A DNA stretch of 5,102 bases from Planctomycetota bacterium (GTDB taxonomy: Bacteria > Planctomycetota > Phycisphaerae > Sedimentisphaerales > SG8-4). The notes under the pieces are model-generated. The model saw only the letters and a program-made list of their open reading frames with translations, was not told the origin of the DNA and did no database searches. Every line of letters begins with the position of its first letter. Positions within the stretch are counted from its first letter, which is position 1. Where the stretch lies: contig JAUWKC010000145.1 in NCBI GenBank assembly GCA_030607345.1, positions 1 to 5,102 of the forward strand, written 5' to 3'. A program made the translations under genes and the position numbers. Shown here piece after piece: positions 1 through 5,102 of the stretch.

Positions 1-73
1 ACTTCTCGCTCCTTGCAGCCGACCAAACGTCTGGCAGAGGTGAATGCGCGCACAAAACAACACCTTATTATGC

Positions 74-164
74 AAAACAAAGCCAATTTGCCAACCCCTG
101 CTAACGACTGTAACCTCAGCTCTAACAAGCACTTACGAAGATAAACCGCCCATTCGAGCACCAA
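74..164. repeat. Diverged direct repeat, copy 1 (about 91 bp)
   Basis: This is the first of two adjacent copies. It begins with AAAACAAAGCCAATT (74-88), has GTAACC at 110-115, and contains CTTACGAAGATAAACC at 132-147. The same three blocks recur in the same order 91-92 bases later. The DNA between the blocks is much less alike, so the duplication looks old. The function is unknown. Confidence 0.65.
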
Positions 165-256
165 AAAACAAAGCCAATTCGCAAAAAGCCGAAAAACCAG
201 CGTAACCCAAGTCTACACAAAGGCTTACGAAAATAAACCCCGCTGTTGGCGAGTAC
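165..256. repeat. Diverged direct repeat, copy 2 (about 92 bp)
   Basis: This is the second copy, directly abutting the first. AAAACAAAGCCAATT at 165-179 is identical to 74-88. GTAACC at 202-207 matches 110-115. CTTACGAAAATAAACC at 224-239 differs by one base from 132-147. The spacing changes by only one base over the unit, as expected from a tandem duplication followed by substitutions. Because the period is not a multiple of three throughout, the two copies cannot encode the same peptide in one frame. Confidence 0.65.
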
Positions 257-360
257 GAAATTATAACGGCTGTAAAATGTAGAAATGAAAGATTTCCAGC
301 GGCTTTGGCGAGATGGTGCTTGGTCGAAATGAGAAGAGGTATGTCGTACTGCGTGGTACA

Positions 361-405
361 TCGCCGCAGCGGCGACGGGTAAACAACACCCAGAATAAAT
401 CTGGG
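361..405. other. Two consecutive perfect hairpins
   Basis: TCGCCG (361-366) pairs with CGGCGA (370-375) around CAG. CCCAGA (389-394) pairs with TCTGGG (400-405) around ATAAA. Both stems are perfect. Together with the terminator-like hairpin at 427-461 they form a run of three hairpins within about 100 bases. They could belong to the 3' end of a small RNA or to a palindromic intergenic repeat, and the sequence alone does not decide between these. Confidence 0.45.
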
Positions 406-426
406 GGCTAAACAGGGCACCCCGGC

Positions 427-472
427 CCAGCAATGGTTCAGCTTAGCTGGAGCATTGCTGGTTTAATTTTTT
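427..472 (+). terminator. Rho-independent terminator
   Basis: CCAGCAATG (427-435) pairs perfectly with CATTGCTGG (453-461). Inside it, CAGC (439-442) pairs with GCTG (446-449) around a TTA loop, separated from the outer stem by a symmetrical 3x3 internal loop. The tract TTTAATTTTTT (462-472) follows immediately on the + strand, while the other side is GC-rich, so it reads rightward. It ends whatever is transcribed from the left and isolates the rpmI promoter 22 bases downstream. No gene that it would serve is visible in the window. Confidence 0.75.
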
Positions 473-493
473 GCATTATTGTGAGATTTAGTG

Positions 494-522
494 TTGACGG
501 GGGGCTGTAAATGCCGTATTCT
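494..522 (+). promoter_or_regulatory. Sigma70-type promoter for rpmI
   Basis: TTGACG (494-499, five of six matches to TTGACA) is followed after exactly 17 bases by TATTCT (517-522, four of six matches to TATAAT). The predicted start is near 529-531, giving a leader of about 40 bases before rpmI. Its place between a terminator and the first gene of the run supports it. The spacer carries an unusual run of six G. The prediction rests on the motifs only. Confidence 0.65.
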
Positions 523-568
523 GCCTCGTTTTGATTTCTGAGCAGGTCTCACGTAAGGGCCGAAAACT

Positions 569-763
569 ATGCCAAAACAGAAGACGAAGAAAGCTGTGGT
601 CAAGCGATTCAAGAGGACGGCCACGGGCAAGCTGCGGGGCAGGCACAGCGGCAGCAGTCATCTTATGAGTGGTAAGAACGCCAAGCGCCGAAGGAGACTT
701 CGCAAATCGACCATTATAACCGGTGCTACGGCTGAAAAAGTCAAGACCCAGCTTGGTAAATAG
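569..763 (+). CDS. rpmI: 50S ribosomal protein L35
   Basis: The 64-residue, very basic protein starts MPKQKTKKAVVKRFKRTATG, the usual L35 beginning (MPK-K-T, then KRF-TG-GK), followed by a Lys/Arg-rich stretch around residues 40-46. Its length matches the family, at about 65 residues. L35 is a late-assembling protein of the large ribosomal subunit. The start is ATG with a Shine-Dalgarno-like TAAGGG at 554-559, nine bases upstream. The gene is first in the transcription unit behind the promoter at 494-522. infC, which commonly precedes rpmI, is not present in the 568 bases upstream. The next gene, rplT, is the expected neighbour but lies 165 bases away, farther than is usual for this pair. Confidence 0.96.
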   Translation: MPKQKTKKAVVKRFKRTATGKLRGRHSGSSHLMSGKNAKRRRRLRKSTIITGATAEKVKTQLGK

Positions 764-782
764 AGAGCGTTAGATAAGATAC

Positions 783-893
783 GGCCCGGCCCGGGCAAAG
801 CGGGCGGGCCTGCTTCTCGGCTGTGGGTGTTTTTGCAGGGCCGAAAAGAGGTCTCGGCAGGAACAGGACCCGAAAATCAGCTGCCGCCAGCAG
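783..893 (+). promoter_or_regulatory. Structured rpmI-rplT spacer, possible L20 control RNA
   Basis: The 165-base spacer 764-928 has no reading frame of note but is rich in possible pairings. GGCCCG (783-788) plus CCCG (790-793) pair with CGGG (801-804) plus CGGGCC (805-810), leaving one bulged G and a 7-base loop. GCCGA (840-844) can pair either with TCGGC at 817-821, where the stem extends to eight of nine pairs using 813-821 and 840-848, or with TCGGC at 854-858; these are mutually exclusive. CTGC (881-884) pairs with GCAG (890-893), and CCTGCT (809-814) is complementary to AGCAGG (889-894). L20 is known to repress its own operon by binding leader RNA in several bacteria. That this spacer plays that part is inference from position and foldability. 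None of the stems is followed directly by a T-tract, so it is not a plain terminator. Confidence 0.4.
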
Positions 894-928
894 GCTCAGG
901 AATATGACACTTAGAAAGGAAAGCTGAT

Positions 929-1285
929 ATGCCACGAGTTAGAAAAGGCGCCGCACGTCATCAGGCGAAACGAAGAATCTTCAAGGCAGTAAAGGGCTAT
1001 CGGGGGGCAGCGGGTCATCGTTATCGACTTGCCAAGGAAGCCGTTCTGCGTGCCGCTGTCAATGCCACTATCGACCGAAAGCGCCGAAAAAGAGAATTCA
1101 GAGGCCTGTGGATTTTGCGACTGAACGCAGCGTGTCGGCAAAGAGGGATAAGATACAGCCAGTTCATCAGCGGCTGCAAGAAAGCCAACATCGCGCTTAA
1201 CCGAAAGATGCTGAGCGAAATCGCAATCGCGGACCCCGAGGGTTTTGACTCTATCGTGGAGACCGCCAAGGCAACGCTCGGCTGA
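929..1285 (+). CDS. rplT: 50S ribosomal protein L20
   Basis: The product has 118 residues, the same length as E. coli L20. It begins MPRVRKGAARHQAKRR with the basic N-terminal extension that threads into 23S rRNA. The family blocks AKGYRGAAGHRYR (about 20-32), the RKRRKREFRGLWILRLNAA block (about 50-68), YSQFISGCKKANIALNRKML (76-95) and the end EIAIADPEGF are all recognisable. L20 is an early 50S assembly protein and, in studied bacteria, the autoregulator of the rpmI-rplT genes. ATG at 929 has the ribosome binding site AAAGGA at 915-920, eight bases upstream. The gene follows rpmI after a long structured spacer and precedes pheS by 39 bases, with no terminator between, so co-transcription is likely. 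The ending recalls planctomycete L20 proteins from memory; this is not tested. Confidence 0.97.
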   Translation: MPRVRKGAARHQAKRRIFKAVKGYRGAAGHRYRLAKEAVLRAAVNATIDRKRRKREFRGLWILRLNAACRQRGIRYSQFISGCKKANIALNRKMLSEIAIADPEGFDSIVETAKATLG

Positions 1286-1324
1286 CAAGATTGGTATGCT
1301 GCAATATGCAATAACGGTGTGTGG

Positions 1325-2317
1325 ATGCTTGAGGAATTCGAGAAAATCGGCAAAGCGGCCCTTGAGGAGATGAAGAAGGTCACGGACCCGGAGGTCCTGG
1401 AGCGGTTCCGCATAAAGTATCTGGGGCGCAAAGGTAAAATCGCCCAGATGCTGAGCCAGATTGGCCGGTTTCCGGCGGAGCAGCGGCCCCAGGCCGGACA
1501 ACTCGCCAACAAGATAAAGTCGCGCGTGTCTTCAGAATTCGAGGGCCTAAAGAGCAGCATCCTGGAGGTACAACAGGGCAAAACGCGGGAATTGATAGAC
1601 GTCACTTTGCCGGGCACAGCGGTAAATATCGGCAAACCACATATCATCACTCAGACGATAAATGAGCTGCTGGAGATATTCGGACGAATGGGTTTTGACG
1701 TGTCGTACGGGCCCGAAGTGGAGGACGAGTGGCACAATTTTGTTGCTTTGAATATCCCGCCGGAGCATCCCGCAAGGGACCCGTTGGATAATTTCTATAT
1801 CGACGACAGCGTGCTTCTGCGGAGCCAGACCTCTACGATTCAGATTCGCGTTATGGAAGAGACAAAGCCGCCCATAAGAGTGGTGGCGCCCGGCAGGGTA
1901 TATCGGCCCGATACGGTGGACGCGACGCATATGTATATGTTCCACCAGCTCGAAGCTCTCGTCGTGGACGAGGGCGTCACTATGGTGGACCTCAAGACGA
2001 CAATAGACCAGTTCATCGGCGCCTTTCTTGGTCCGGAGACGAAGTGGCGTTTCCGGCCCAGTTTTTTCCCTTTTACCGAGCCCAGCGCCGAGGTTGACCT
2101 GCTGCTGACCGGCAAGGACGGCAAAGAGGATTGGGTCGAGATGGGCGGATGCGGGATGGTGGACCCGAACGTCTTCGACGCGGTCGGTATCGACAGCGAG
2201 AAGTATACCGGCTGGGCCTTTGGATTCGGAATCGAACGCCTGGCAATGAGAAAATACGGTATCACCGACATCAGGCTGTTCTTTGAGAATGATTTGCGAT
2301 TTCTCAGGCAGTTCTGA
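1325..2317 (+). CDS. pheS: Phenylalanyl-tRNA synthetase alpha subunit
   Basis: This is the catalytic chain of the (alpha-beta)2 class II enzyme that attaches Phe to tRNA-Phe in the cytoplasm. With ATG 1325 the protein has 330 residues (E. coli: 327). Residues 1 to about 90 form the N-terminal helical arm (the family-typical KYLGRKGKIA lies at 31-40). The catalytic domain shows YGPEVEDEWHNF (128-139), LLRSQTS (164-170), APGRVYRPD with THMYMFHQLE (188-210, motif 2 region), FRPSFFPFTEPSAEVD (243-258) and motif 3 FGFGIERLAMRKYGI (299-313), and it ends ENDLRFLRQF like E. coli. Ala298 corresponds to the E. coli Ala294 that limits the amino-acid pocket. GTG 1319 in the same frame is an alternative start; ATG gives the family-like MLEE start. 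No clear Shine-Dalgarno precedes either. The partner pheT does not follow, which is unusual. Confidence 0.96.
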   Translation: MLEEFEKIGKAALEEMKKVTDPEVLERFRIKYLGRKGKIAQMLSQIGRFPAEQRPQAGQLANKIKSRVSSEFEGLKSSILEVQQGKTRELIDVTLPGTAVNIGKPHIITQTINELLEIFGRMGFDVSYGPEVEDEWHNFVALNIPPEHPARDPLDNFYIDDSVLLRSQTSTIQIRVMEETKPPIRVVAPGRVYRPDTVDATHMYMFHQLEALVVDEGVTMVDLKTTIDQFIGAFLGPETKWRFRPSFFPFTEPSAEVDLLLTGKDGKEDWVEMGGCGMVDPNVFDAVGIDSEKYTGWAFGFGIERLAMRKYGITDIRLFFENDLRFLRQF

Positions 2318-2368
2318 GCGCACGTCAAACGGGCGTCTGTGCGAGGTGATTTTTGGAAAGGGCTGAAT

Positions 2369-3094
2369 GTGAAGCTCAAAGGGATTGTGCTTGCCGGCGG
2401 CACGGGCTCAAGGCTGATGCCGCTGACTAAGGTCACAAACAAGCATCTGCTGCCGGTAGGGCAGAAGCCGATGATTTATTATCCCGTCGAGAAGCTCACG
2501 TCGGTCGGCATCGAGCAGATACTGGTCGTCACGGGCGTCGAGCATATGGGCGACGTGGTTGGTCTGCTCGGTTCGGGCAGAGAATTCGGCTGCGAATTTA
2601 CCTACAAGGTTCAGGACGAAGCCGGCGGTATTGCCCAGGCCCTGAGCCTGGCGGAGGACTTCGCAAAAGGACAATCCGTGGCGGTTATCCTCGGTGACAA
2701 CATTTTTCAGAGCAGTCTGAAACAGTACGCCGACAGGTTTATCGCGCAGGAAGTCGGCGCGAGGGTCCTGCTGAAAGAGGTTCCGGACCCTCATCGTTTC
2801 GGCGTCGCCGAGATTGCCGGTGACAAGGTTGTAAGCATCGAGGAAAAGCCGAAGCAGCCGAAATCGAATTACGCAATTACAGGCATATATTTTTATGACG
2901 CCGCCGTGTATGATATCATACGTGCACTGAGACCATCTGCTCGCGGCGAACTTGAAATAACCGATGTAAACAACGGCTATATCGCAAAGGAGCAGTTGGG
3001 CTACGATATTCTCGAAGGCTGGTGGACGGACGCCGGAACGTTTGCTTCGCTCGGCAGGGCCGGCGAGTTACTTATGAAGGAGCCGCCACAATGA
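2369..3094 (+). CDS. rfbA: Glucose-1-phosphate thymidylyltransferase, short form
   Basis: This enzyme joins dTTP and glucose-1-phosphate to dTDP-glucose, the first step of dTDP-L-rhamnose synthesis. The 241-residue protein has the nucleotide loop LAGGTGSRLMPLT (8-20) with Arg15, then Lys25 in NKHLLPV, the metal-binding Asp110 in ILGDN, EVPDPHRFGVAEI (137-149), IEEKPKQPKSNYAITG (157-172), GELEITDVN (193-201) and WTDAGT with the second metal Asp221. Numbering of Arg15, Lys25 and Asp110 agrees with the well-studied RmlA enzymes. I chose GTG 2369 because AAAGGG lies six bases upstream and it gives the family N-terminus; GTG 2339 would add ten unrelated residues. The protein ends about 50 residues before the usual long RmlA (about 290), so it belongs to the short class. 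It starts 51 bases after pheS and overlaps the next gene by ATGA. Confidence 0.92.
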   Translation: MKLKGIVLAGGTGSRLMPLTKVTNKHLLPVGQKPMIYYPVEKLTSVGIEQILVVTGVEHMGDVVGLLGSGREFGCEFTYKVQDEAGGIAQALSLAEDFAKGQSVAVILGDNIFQSSLKQYADRFIAQEVGARVLLKEVPDPHRFGVAEIAGDKVVSIEEKPKQPKSNYAITGIYFYDAAVYDIIRALRPSARGELEITDVNNGYIAKEQLGYDILEGWWTDAGTFASLGRAGELLMKEPPQ

Positions 3095-3618
3095 GCAAAA
3101 AGGCAGCGACGTTGAAAACTGTTTTTTCCGATGCCGGATTGATTGTTCGCAGCTCGGCAGAGATGATTGAGGGAGTTGGCGTTCGGAGGGCGACGGTCCT
3201 GCCCGACGAGCGAGGCCGGCTCGGCGAGATTATGAGGGCCGACGACCCCTGGTTTGAAAAATTCGGCCAGGTTTATTTTACTACGACCTGGCCCGGTGTG
3301 GTCAAGGCCTGGCACTATCACGGCAGGCAGACCGACCACTTCTACGTGATAAAAGGGACGGTGAAGGTCGCTCTCTACGACCAGCGGGACAATTCTCCGA
3401 CAAAAGGTACCGTCAACGAGGTTTATCTGGGTGAGCATTGTCCGGGGCTTTTGCGGATACCGCCCGGTGTTCTGCACGGCTGGATGTGCGTCGGCAGGCG
3501 GGAAGCGTACATAGTAAACATAGTTTCCGAGATGTATGACTACAGCAACCCGGACGAATTCCGCACCGACCCCCATGACAATGACATACCGTACGACTGG
3601 GCGCGCAAGGATGGCTAA
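3091..3618 (+). CDS. rfbC: dTDP-4-dehydrorhamnose 3,5-epimerase-like protein
   Basis: This is a 175-residue cupin of the RmlC family, which in rhamnose synthesis inverts C3 and C5 of dTDP-4-keto-6-deoxyglucose. Seen are GRLGEIMR (42-49), VYFTTTWPGVVKAWHYH (61-77), HFYVIKGTVKVALYDQR (83-99), LLRIPPGVLHGW (120-131), YDYSNPDEF (149-157) and the end DNDIPYDW. The His of AWHYH (His75) aligns with the catalytic His of the classical RGLHYQ motif, but the surrounding residues differ: Arg becomes Lys72, Gln becomes His77, and the later Lys of the KLV motif is Asp82. It therefore belongs to a divergent branch whose exact product (3,5- or single-centre epimerisation) is not certain. The ATG shares ATGA with the rfbA stop and has AAGGAG at 3077-3082. 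The upstream in-frame ATG at 3022 lies inside rfbA and gives unrelated sequence, so it was rejected. The context is a rhamnose operon. Confidence 0.82.
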   Translation: MSKKAATLKTVFSDAGLIVRSSAEMIEGVGVRRATVLPDERGRLGEIMRADDPWFEKFGQVYFTTTWPGVVKAWHYHGRQTDHFYVIKGTVKVALYDQRDNSPTKGTVNEVYLGEHCPGLLRIPPGVLHGWMCVGRREAYIVNIVSEMYDYSNPDEFRTDPHDNDIPYDWARKDG

Positions 3619-4450
3619 TGAGAAAGTCGCTATCCTGGGTGGTAAAGGGATGCTCGGTACGGACCTTTTCGCGGCTGTTAAAGACAAATTAGATGCTGCC
3701 GTTTACGACCTCCCTGAATTCGACATCACAAACGACCGCCAGTTGAGCGAGGTTGTGCGAGGCAGTGACGTGCTCATAAACTGTGCGGCTTTTACTGATG
3801 TTGATGGGGCCGAAAGTCAAACCGACCACGCTTATAAGGTGAATGCGGAAGCGGCAGGGCGGCTGGGCGTTTTGGCAGCGGAAGCTGATGCGTGGGTGCT
3901 GCACGTGAGCACGGATTTCGTTTTTGACGGAAAGCTGGACAGGCCATACACCGAGGCCGATGCGCCCGGTCCAATAAATGCCTACGGCAAGAGCAAGCTC
4001 GCAGGCGAGCGGCTTCTGCTTGAAAGCGGCTGCCGAAATTGTATAATCCGTATCGAATGGACATACGGGCTGAACGGCAGCAATTTCGTGACGAGGTTGC
4101 TTGAGCGGGCCAAGACCCAGAAACAGCTCAAAGTGGTGGACGACCAGACAGGCTCACCAACGGCCACCACCCAGGTCGCTGAAGTAATTCTCAAACTGGT
4201 GCAAAGAAAGCCCCATGGTATATTTCATTTTGCAAGCGAGGGCTATATCAGCCGATACGAAATGGCAAGGTTTATATTTCAGAGCAAGCCGATGGACGTT
4301 GAGGTACTGCCGTGCAGAAGCAGCGATTTTGTTAGTGCCGCTGAAAGGCCGTTGAACAGCCGGTTCGGCTGCACCAAAATTAAAACCCTGCTTGGCGAAC
4401 CAATCGAACCGTGGCAGGGGCCACTCGAGAGTTTCCTGGGGAAGTTATGA
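3611..4450 (+). CDS. rfbD: dTDP-4-dehydrorhamnose reductase
   Basis: This short-chain dehydrogenase/reductase reduces dTDP-4-keto-L-rhamnose to dTDP-L-rhamnose with NAD(P)H, the last step of the pathway. The 279 residues show the Rossmann loop ILGGKGMLG (8-16), DITN (38-41), INCAAFTDVDGAE (56-68), the catalytic STDFVFDG (100-107, Thr101), YGKSK (125-129, Tyr125 and Lys127), RIEWTYG (147-153), DDQTGSPT (177-184) and RPLNSRF (246-252), all in RmlD order and at the expected length of about 280-300. The start ATG 3611 overlaps the rfbC stop within ATGGCTAA. The earlier in-frame ATG 3536 would add 25 residues of low-complexity Thr/Arg sequence read across rfbC and is not credible. The Shine-Dalgarno-like CAAGG (3606-3610) touches the start, so initiation probably depends on coupling to rfbC translation. 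Confidence 0.93.
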   Translation: MANEKVAILGGKGMLGTDLFAAVKDKLDAAVYDLPEFDITNDRQLSEVVRGSDVLINCAAFTDVDGAESQTDHAYKVNAEAAGRLGVLAAEADAWVLHVSTDFVFDGKLDRPYTEADAPGPINAYGKSKLAGERLLLESGCRNCIIRIEWTYGLNGSNFVTRLLERAKTQKQLKVVDDQTGSPTATTQVAEVILKLVQRKPHGIFHFASEGYISRYEMARFIFQSKPMDVEVLPCRSSDFVSAAERPLNSRFGCTKIKTLLGEPIEPWQGPLESFLGKL

Positions 4451-5102
4451 GAAGAATTCTGGTTACAGGCGGCGCCGGATTCATCGGAAGCAACTTCGTG
4501 CGAATGGTGCTTTCGGAGCAGCGTGACTGCTTCGTCGTGAACCTTGATAAACTGACATACGCCGGCAATCTTGAGAACTTGGCGGGCCTGGAGAACCACC
4601 CCAACCACCTCTTTGTAAAAGGCGATATCTGCGATGGCCAGCTCGTTGAAAAGCTGATAGATGAGCACAAAGTAGAGGCGATTATCAACTTCGCCGCCGA
4701 GACTCACGTCGACCGCTCCATTGAGGCGCCGAAGGTTTTCATCGAGACCAACGTAACCGGTGCGCTTGTTCTGCTGCAGGCGGCTCGTGACAAAAAGTTG
4801 CAGCGGTTCGTTCAAGTCTCTACCGATGAGGTGTATGGTTCGCTCGGACCGGAGGGAAAGTTCACCGAGGAAACGGTGCTTAGTCCGAACTCTCCGTATT
4901 CAGCCAGCAAGGCCGCTGCCGACCTCCTTGTAAATGCCTTCGGTCACACTTGGGCTCTGCCTTACAACATCACGCGATGCTCGAACAACTACGGGCCTTA
5001 TCAGTTTCCCGAAAAGCTGATTCCACTGATGCTCAATAACGCTCTGGCTGATAAAGACCTTCCGGTTTACGGCGATGGGTTGTACATTCGTGACTGGCTG
5101 TA
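4447..5102 (+). CDS. rfbB: dTDP-glucose 4,6-dehydratase (3' end cut by window)
   Basis: This NAD-dependent extended SDR enzyme converts dTDP-glucose to dTDP-4-keto-6-deoxyglucose, step two of the pathway. The visible 218 residues begin MRRILVTGGAGFIGSN with the GxxGxxG NAD loop, followed by VNLDKLTYAGNLENL (31-45), GDICD (59-63), NFAAETHVDRSI (81-92), the catalytic STDEVYG (125-131, with the Asp127-Glu128 pair typical of RmlB), YSASK (151-155, Tyr151 and Lys155) and NNYGPYQFPEKLIPLM (180-195). The sequence stops after RDWL at the point where RmlB normally continues YVEDH; the last two bases, TA, fit a Tyr codon. The family is about 320-360 residues, so roughly 60-65 percent is present. The start ATG shares ATGA with the rfbD stop; a GGGGAAG stretch at 4438-4444 lies very close to it. 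The cut is the window edge, not a mutation. Confidence 0.95.
   Translation, partial: MRRILVTGGAGFIGSNFVRMVLSEQRDCFVVNLDKLTYAGNLENLAGLENHPNHLFVKGDICDGQLVEKLIDEHKVEAIINFAAETHVDRSIEAPKVFIETNVTGALVLLQAARDKKLQRFVQVSTDEVYGSLGPEGKFTEETVLSPNSPYSASKAAADLLVNAFGHTWALPYNITRCSNNYGPYQFPEKLIPLMLNNALADKDLPVYGDGLYIRDWL

Larger units (their letters stand above)
1..426. other. Intergenic region without a supported gene
   Basis: No convincing coding sequence, tRNA or rRNA is visible here on either strand. The minus-strand open frames in 122-433 are rich in Phe, Arg, Cys and Trp, match no family I recognise, and lie across a repeat whose two copies fall in different reading frames, so they are most likely chance frames. 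The composition is A/C-rich on the + strand from about 49 to 240. The region contains a diverged direct repeat (74-256) and two perfect short hairpins: 361-375 (TCGCCG, loop CAG, CGGCGA) and 389-405 (CCCAGA, loop ATAAA, TCTGGG). It may be decayed repeat or mobile-element DNA, or hold an unrecognised non-coding RNA ending at the terminator that follows. Confidence 0.6.

Noticed and set aside
246..278. Possible promoter TTGGCG with TAAAAT
   Set aside because: The spacing between the two boxes is 21 bases, outside the usual 16-19, and no other support exists.
122..433. Minus-strand open frames of 103 and 95 codons
   Set aside because: They have no recognisable domain, an odd composition rich in Phe, Arg, Cys and Trp, run through the hairpins and the direct repeat, and the two repeat copies fall in different frames. 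They are probably chance.
2159..2170. PheS reads GMVDPNV where E. coli has GMVHPNV
   Set aside because: I recall Asp at this place in PheS from other bacteria, and all catalytic blocks are intact, so it is likely lineage variation.
2319..2354. Possible terminator after pheS: CGCAC (2319-2323) with GTGCG (2339-2343), then five T at 2350-2354
   Set aside because: The stem has only five pairs with a 15-base loop, and six bases separate it from the T-run. It is too weak and badly spaced for a rho-independent terminator.
911..2442. Several long minus-strand open frames opposite rplT, pheS and rfbA
   Set aside because: They mirror well-identified genes on the + strand and show no family signature of their own.
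1094..4458. Seven GAATTC hexamers in the window, more than chance predicts
   Set aside because: Six of the seven are in-frame Glu-Phe codon pairs (GAA TTC) in different genes, so protein sequence and codon choice explain them better than a DNA signal.
5101..5102. rfbB appears incomplete
   Set aside because: The frame is open to the final base and the sequence stops in the middle of a conserved block, so this is the window boundary and not a pseudogene.

Overview
The window reads as bacterial chromosome of moderate GC content, carrying two housekeeping and cell-surface modules on the + strand. Seven protein genes are supported: rpmI (L35), rplT (L20), pheS (phenylalanyl-tRNA synthetase alpha chain), and a dTDP-L-rhamnose set in the order rfbA, rfbC-like, rfbD, rfbB. 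The last gene is cut by the window edge. L20 and PheS look closest, from memory of the families, to Planctomycetota (Phycisphaerae-like) proteins. I cannot test this without a search, so the taxon is a tentative inference.

Layout: positions 1-426 hold no convincing gene. They contain a diverged direct repeat of about 91 bp (74-256) and two small perfect hairpins. A strong hairpin with a T-tract (427-472) looks like a rho-independent terminator reading rightward. A good sigma70-type promoter (494-522) follows directly and should drive rpmI. rpmI and rplT are separated by an unusually long and highly foldable 165-base spacer. pheS follows rplT after 39 bases, and rfbA starts 51 bases after pheS with no convincing terminator between them. 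From rfbA onward every junction overlaps (ATGA, ATGGCTAA, ATGA), which indicates a translationally coupled sugar-nucleotide operon.

Function: L35 and L20 are 50S subunit proteins and PheS charges tRNA-Phe, so the first module serves translation. RfbA activates glucose-1-phosphate to dTDP-glucose, RfbB dehydrates it, the RfbC-like cupin epimerises the 4-keto sugar and RfbD reduces it to dTDP-L-rhamnose (or a related deoxysugar) for surface polysaccharide. Two usual neighbours are absent: infC before rpmI and pheT after pheS.

Most notable points: the structured rpmI-rplT spacer as a candidate L20 control element, the junction of the translation genes with a deoxysugar operon, an RfbC-like protein with altered active-site signature residues, and the repeat/hairpin region upstream. 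I found no clear evidence of a wholly new system.
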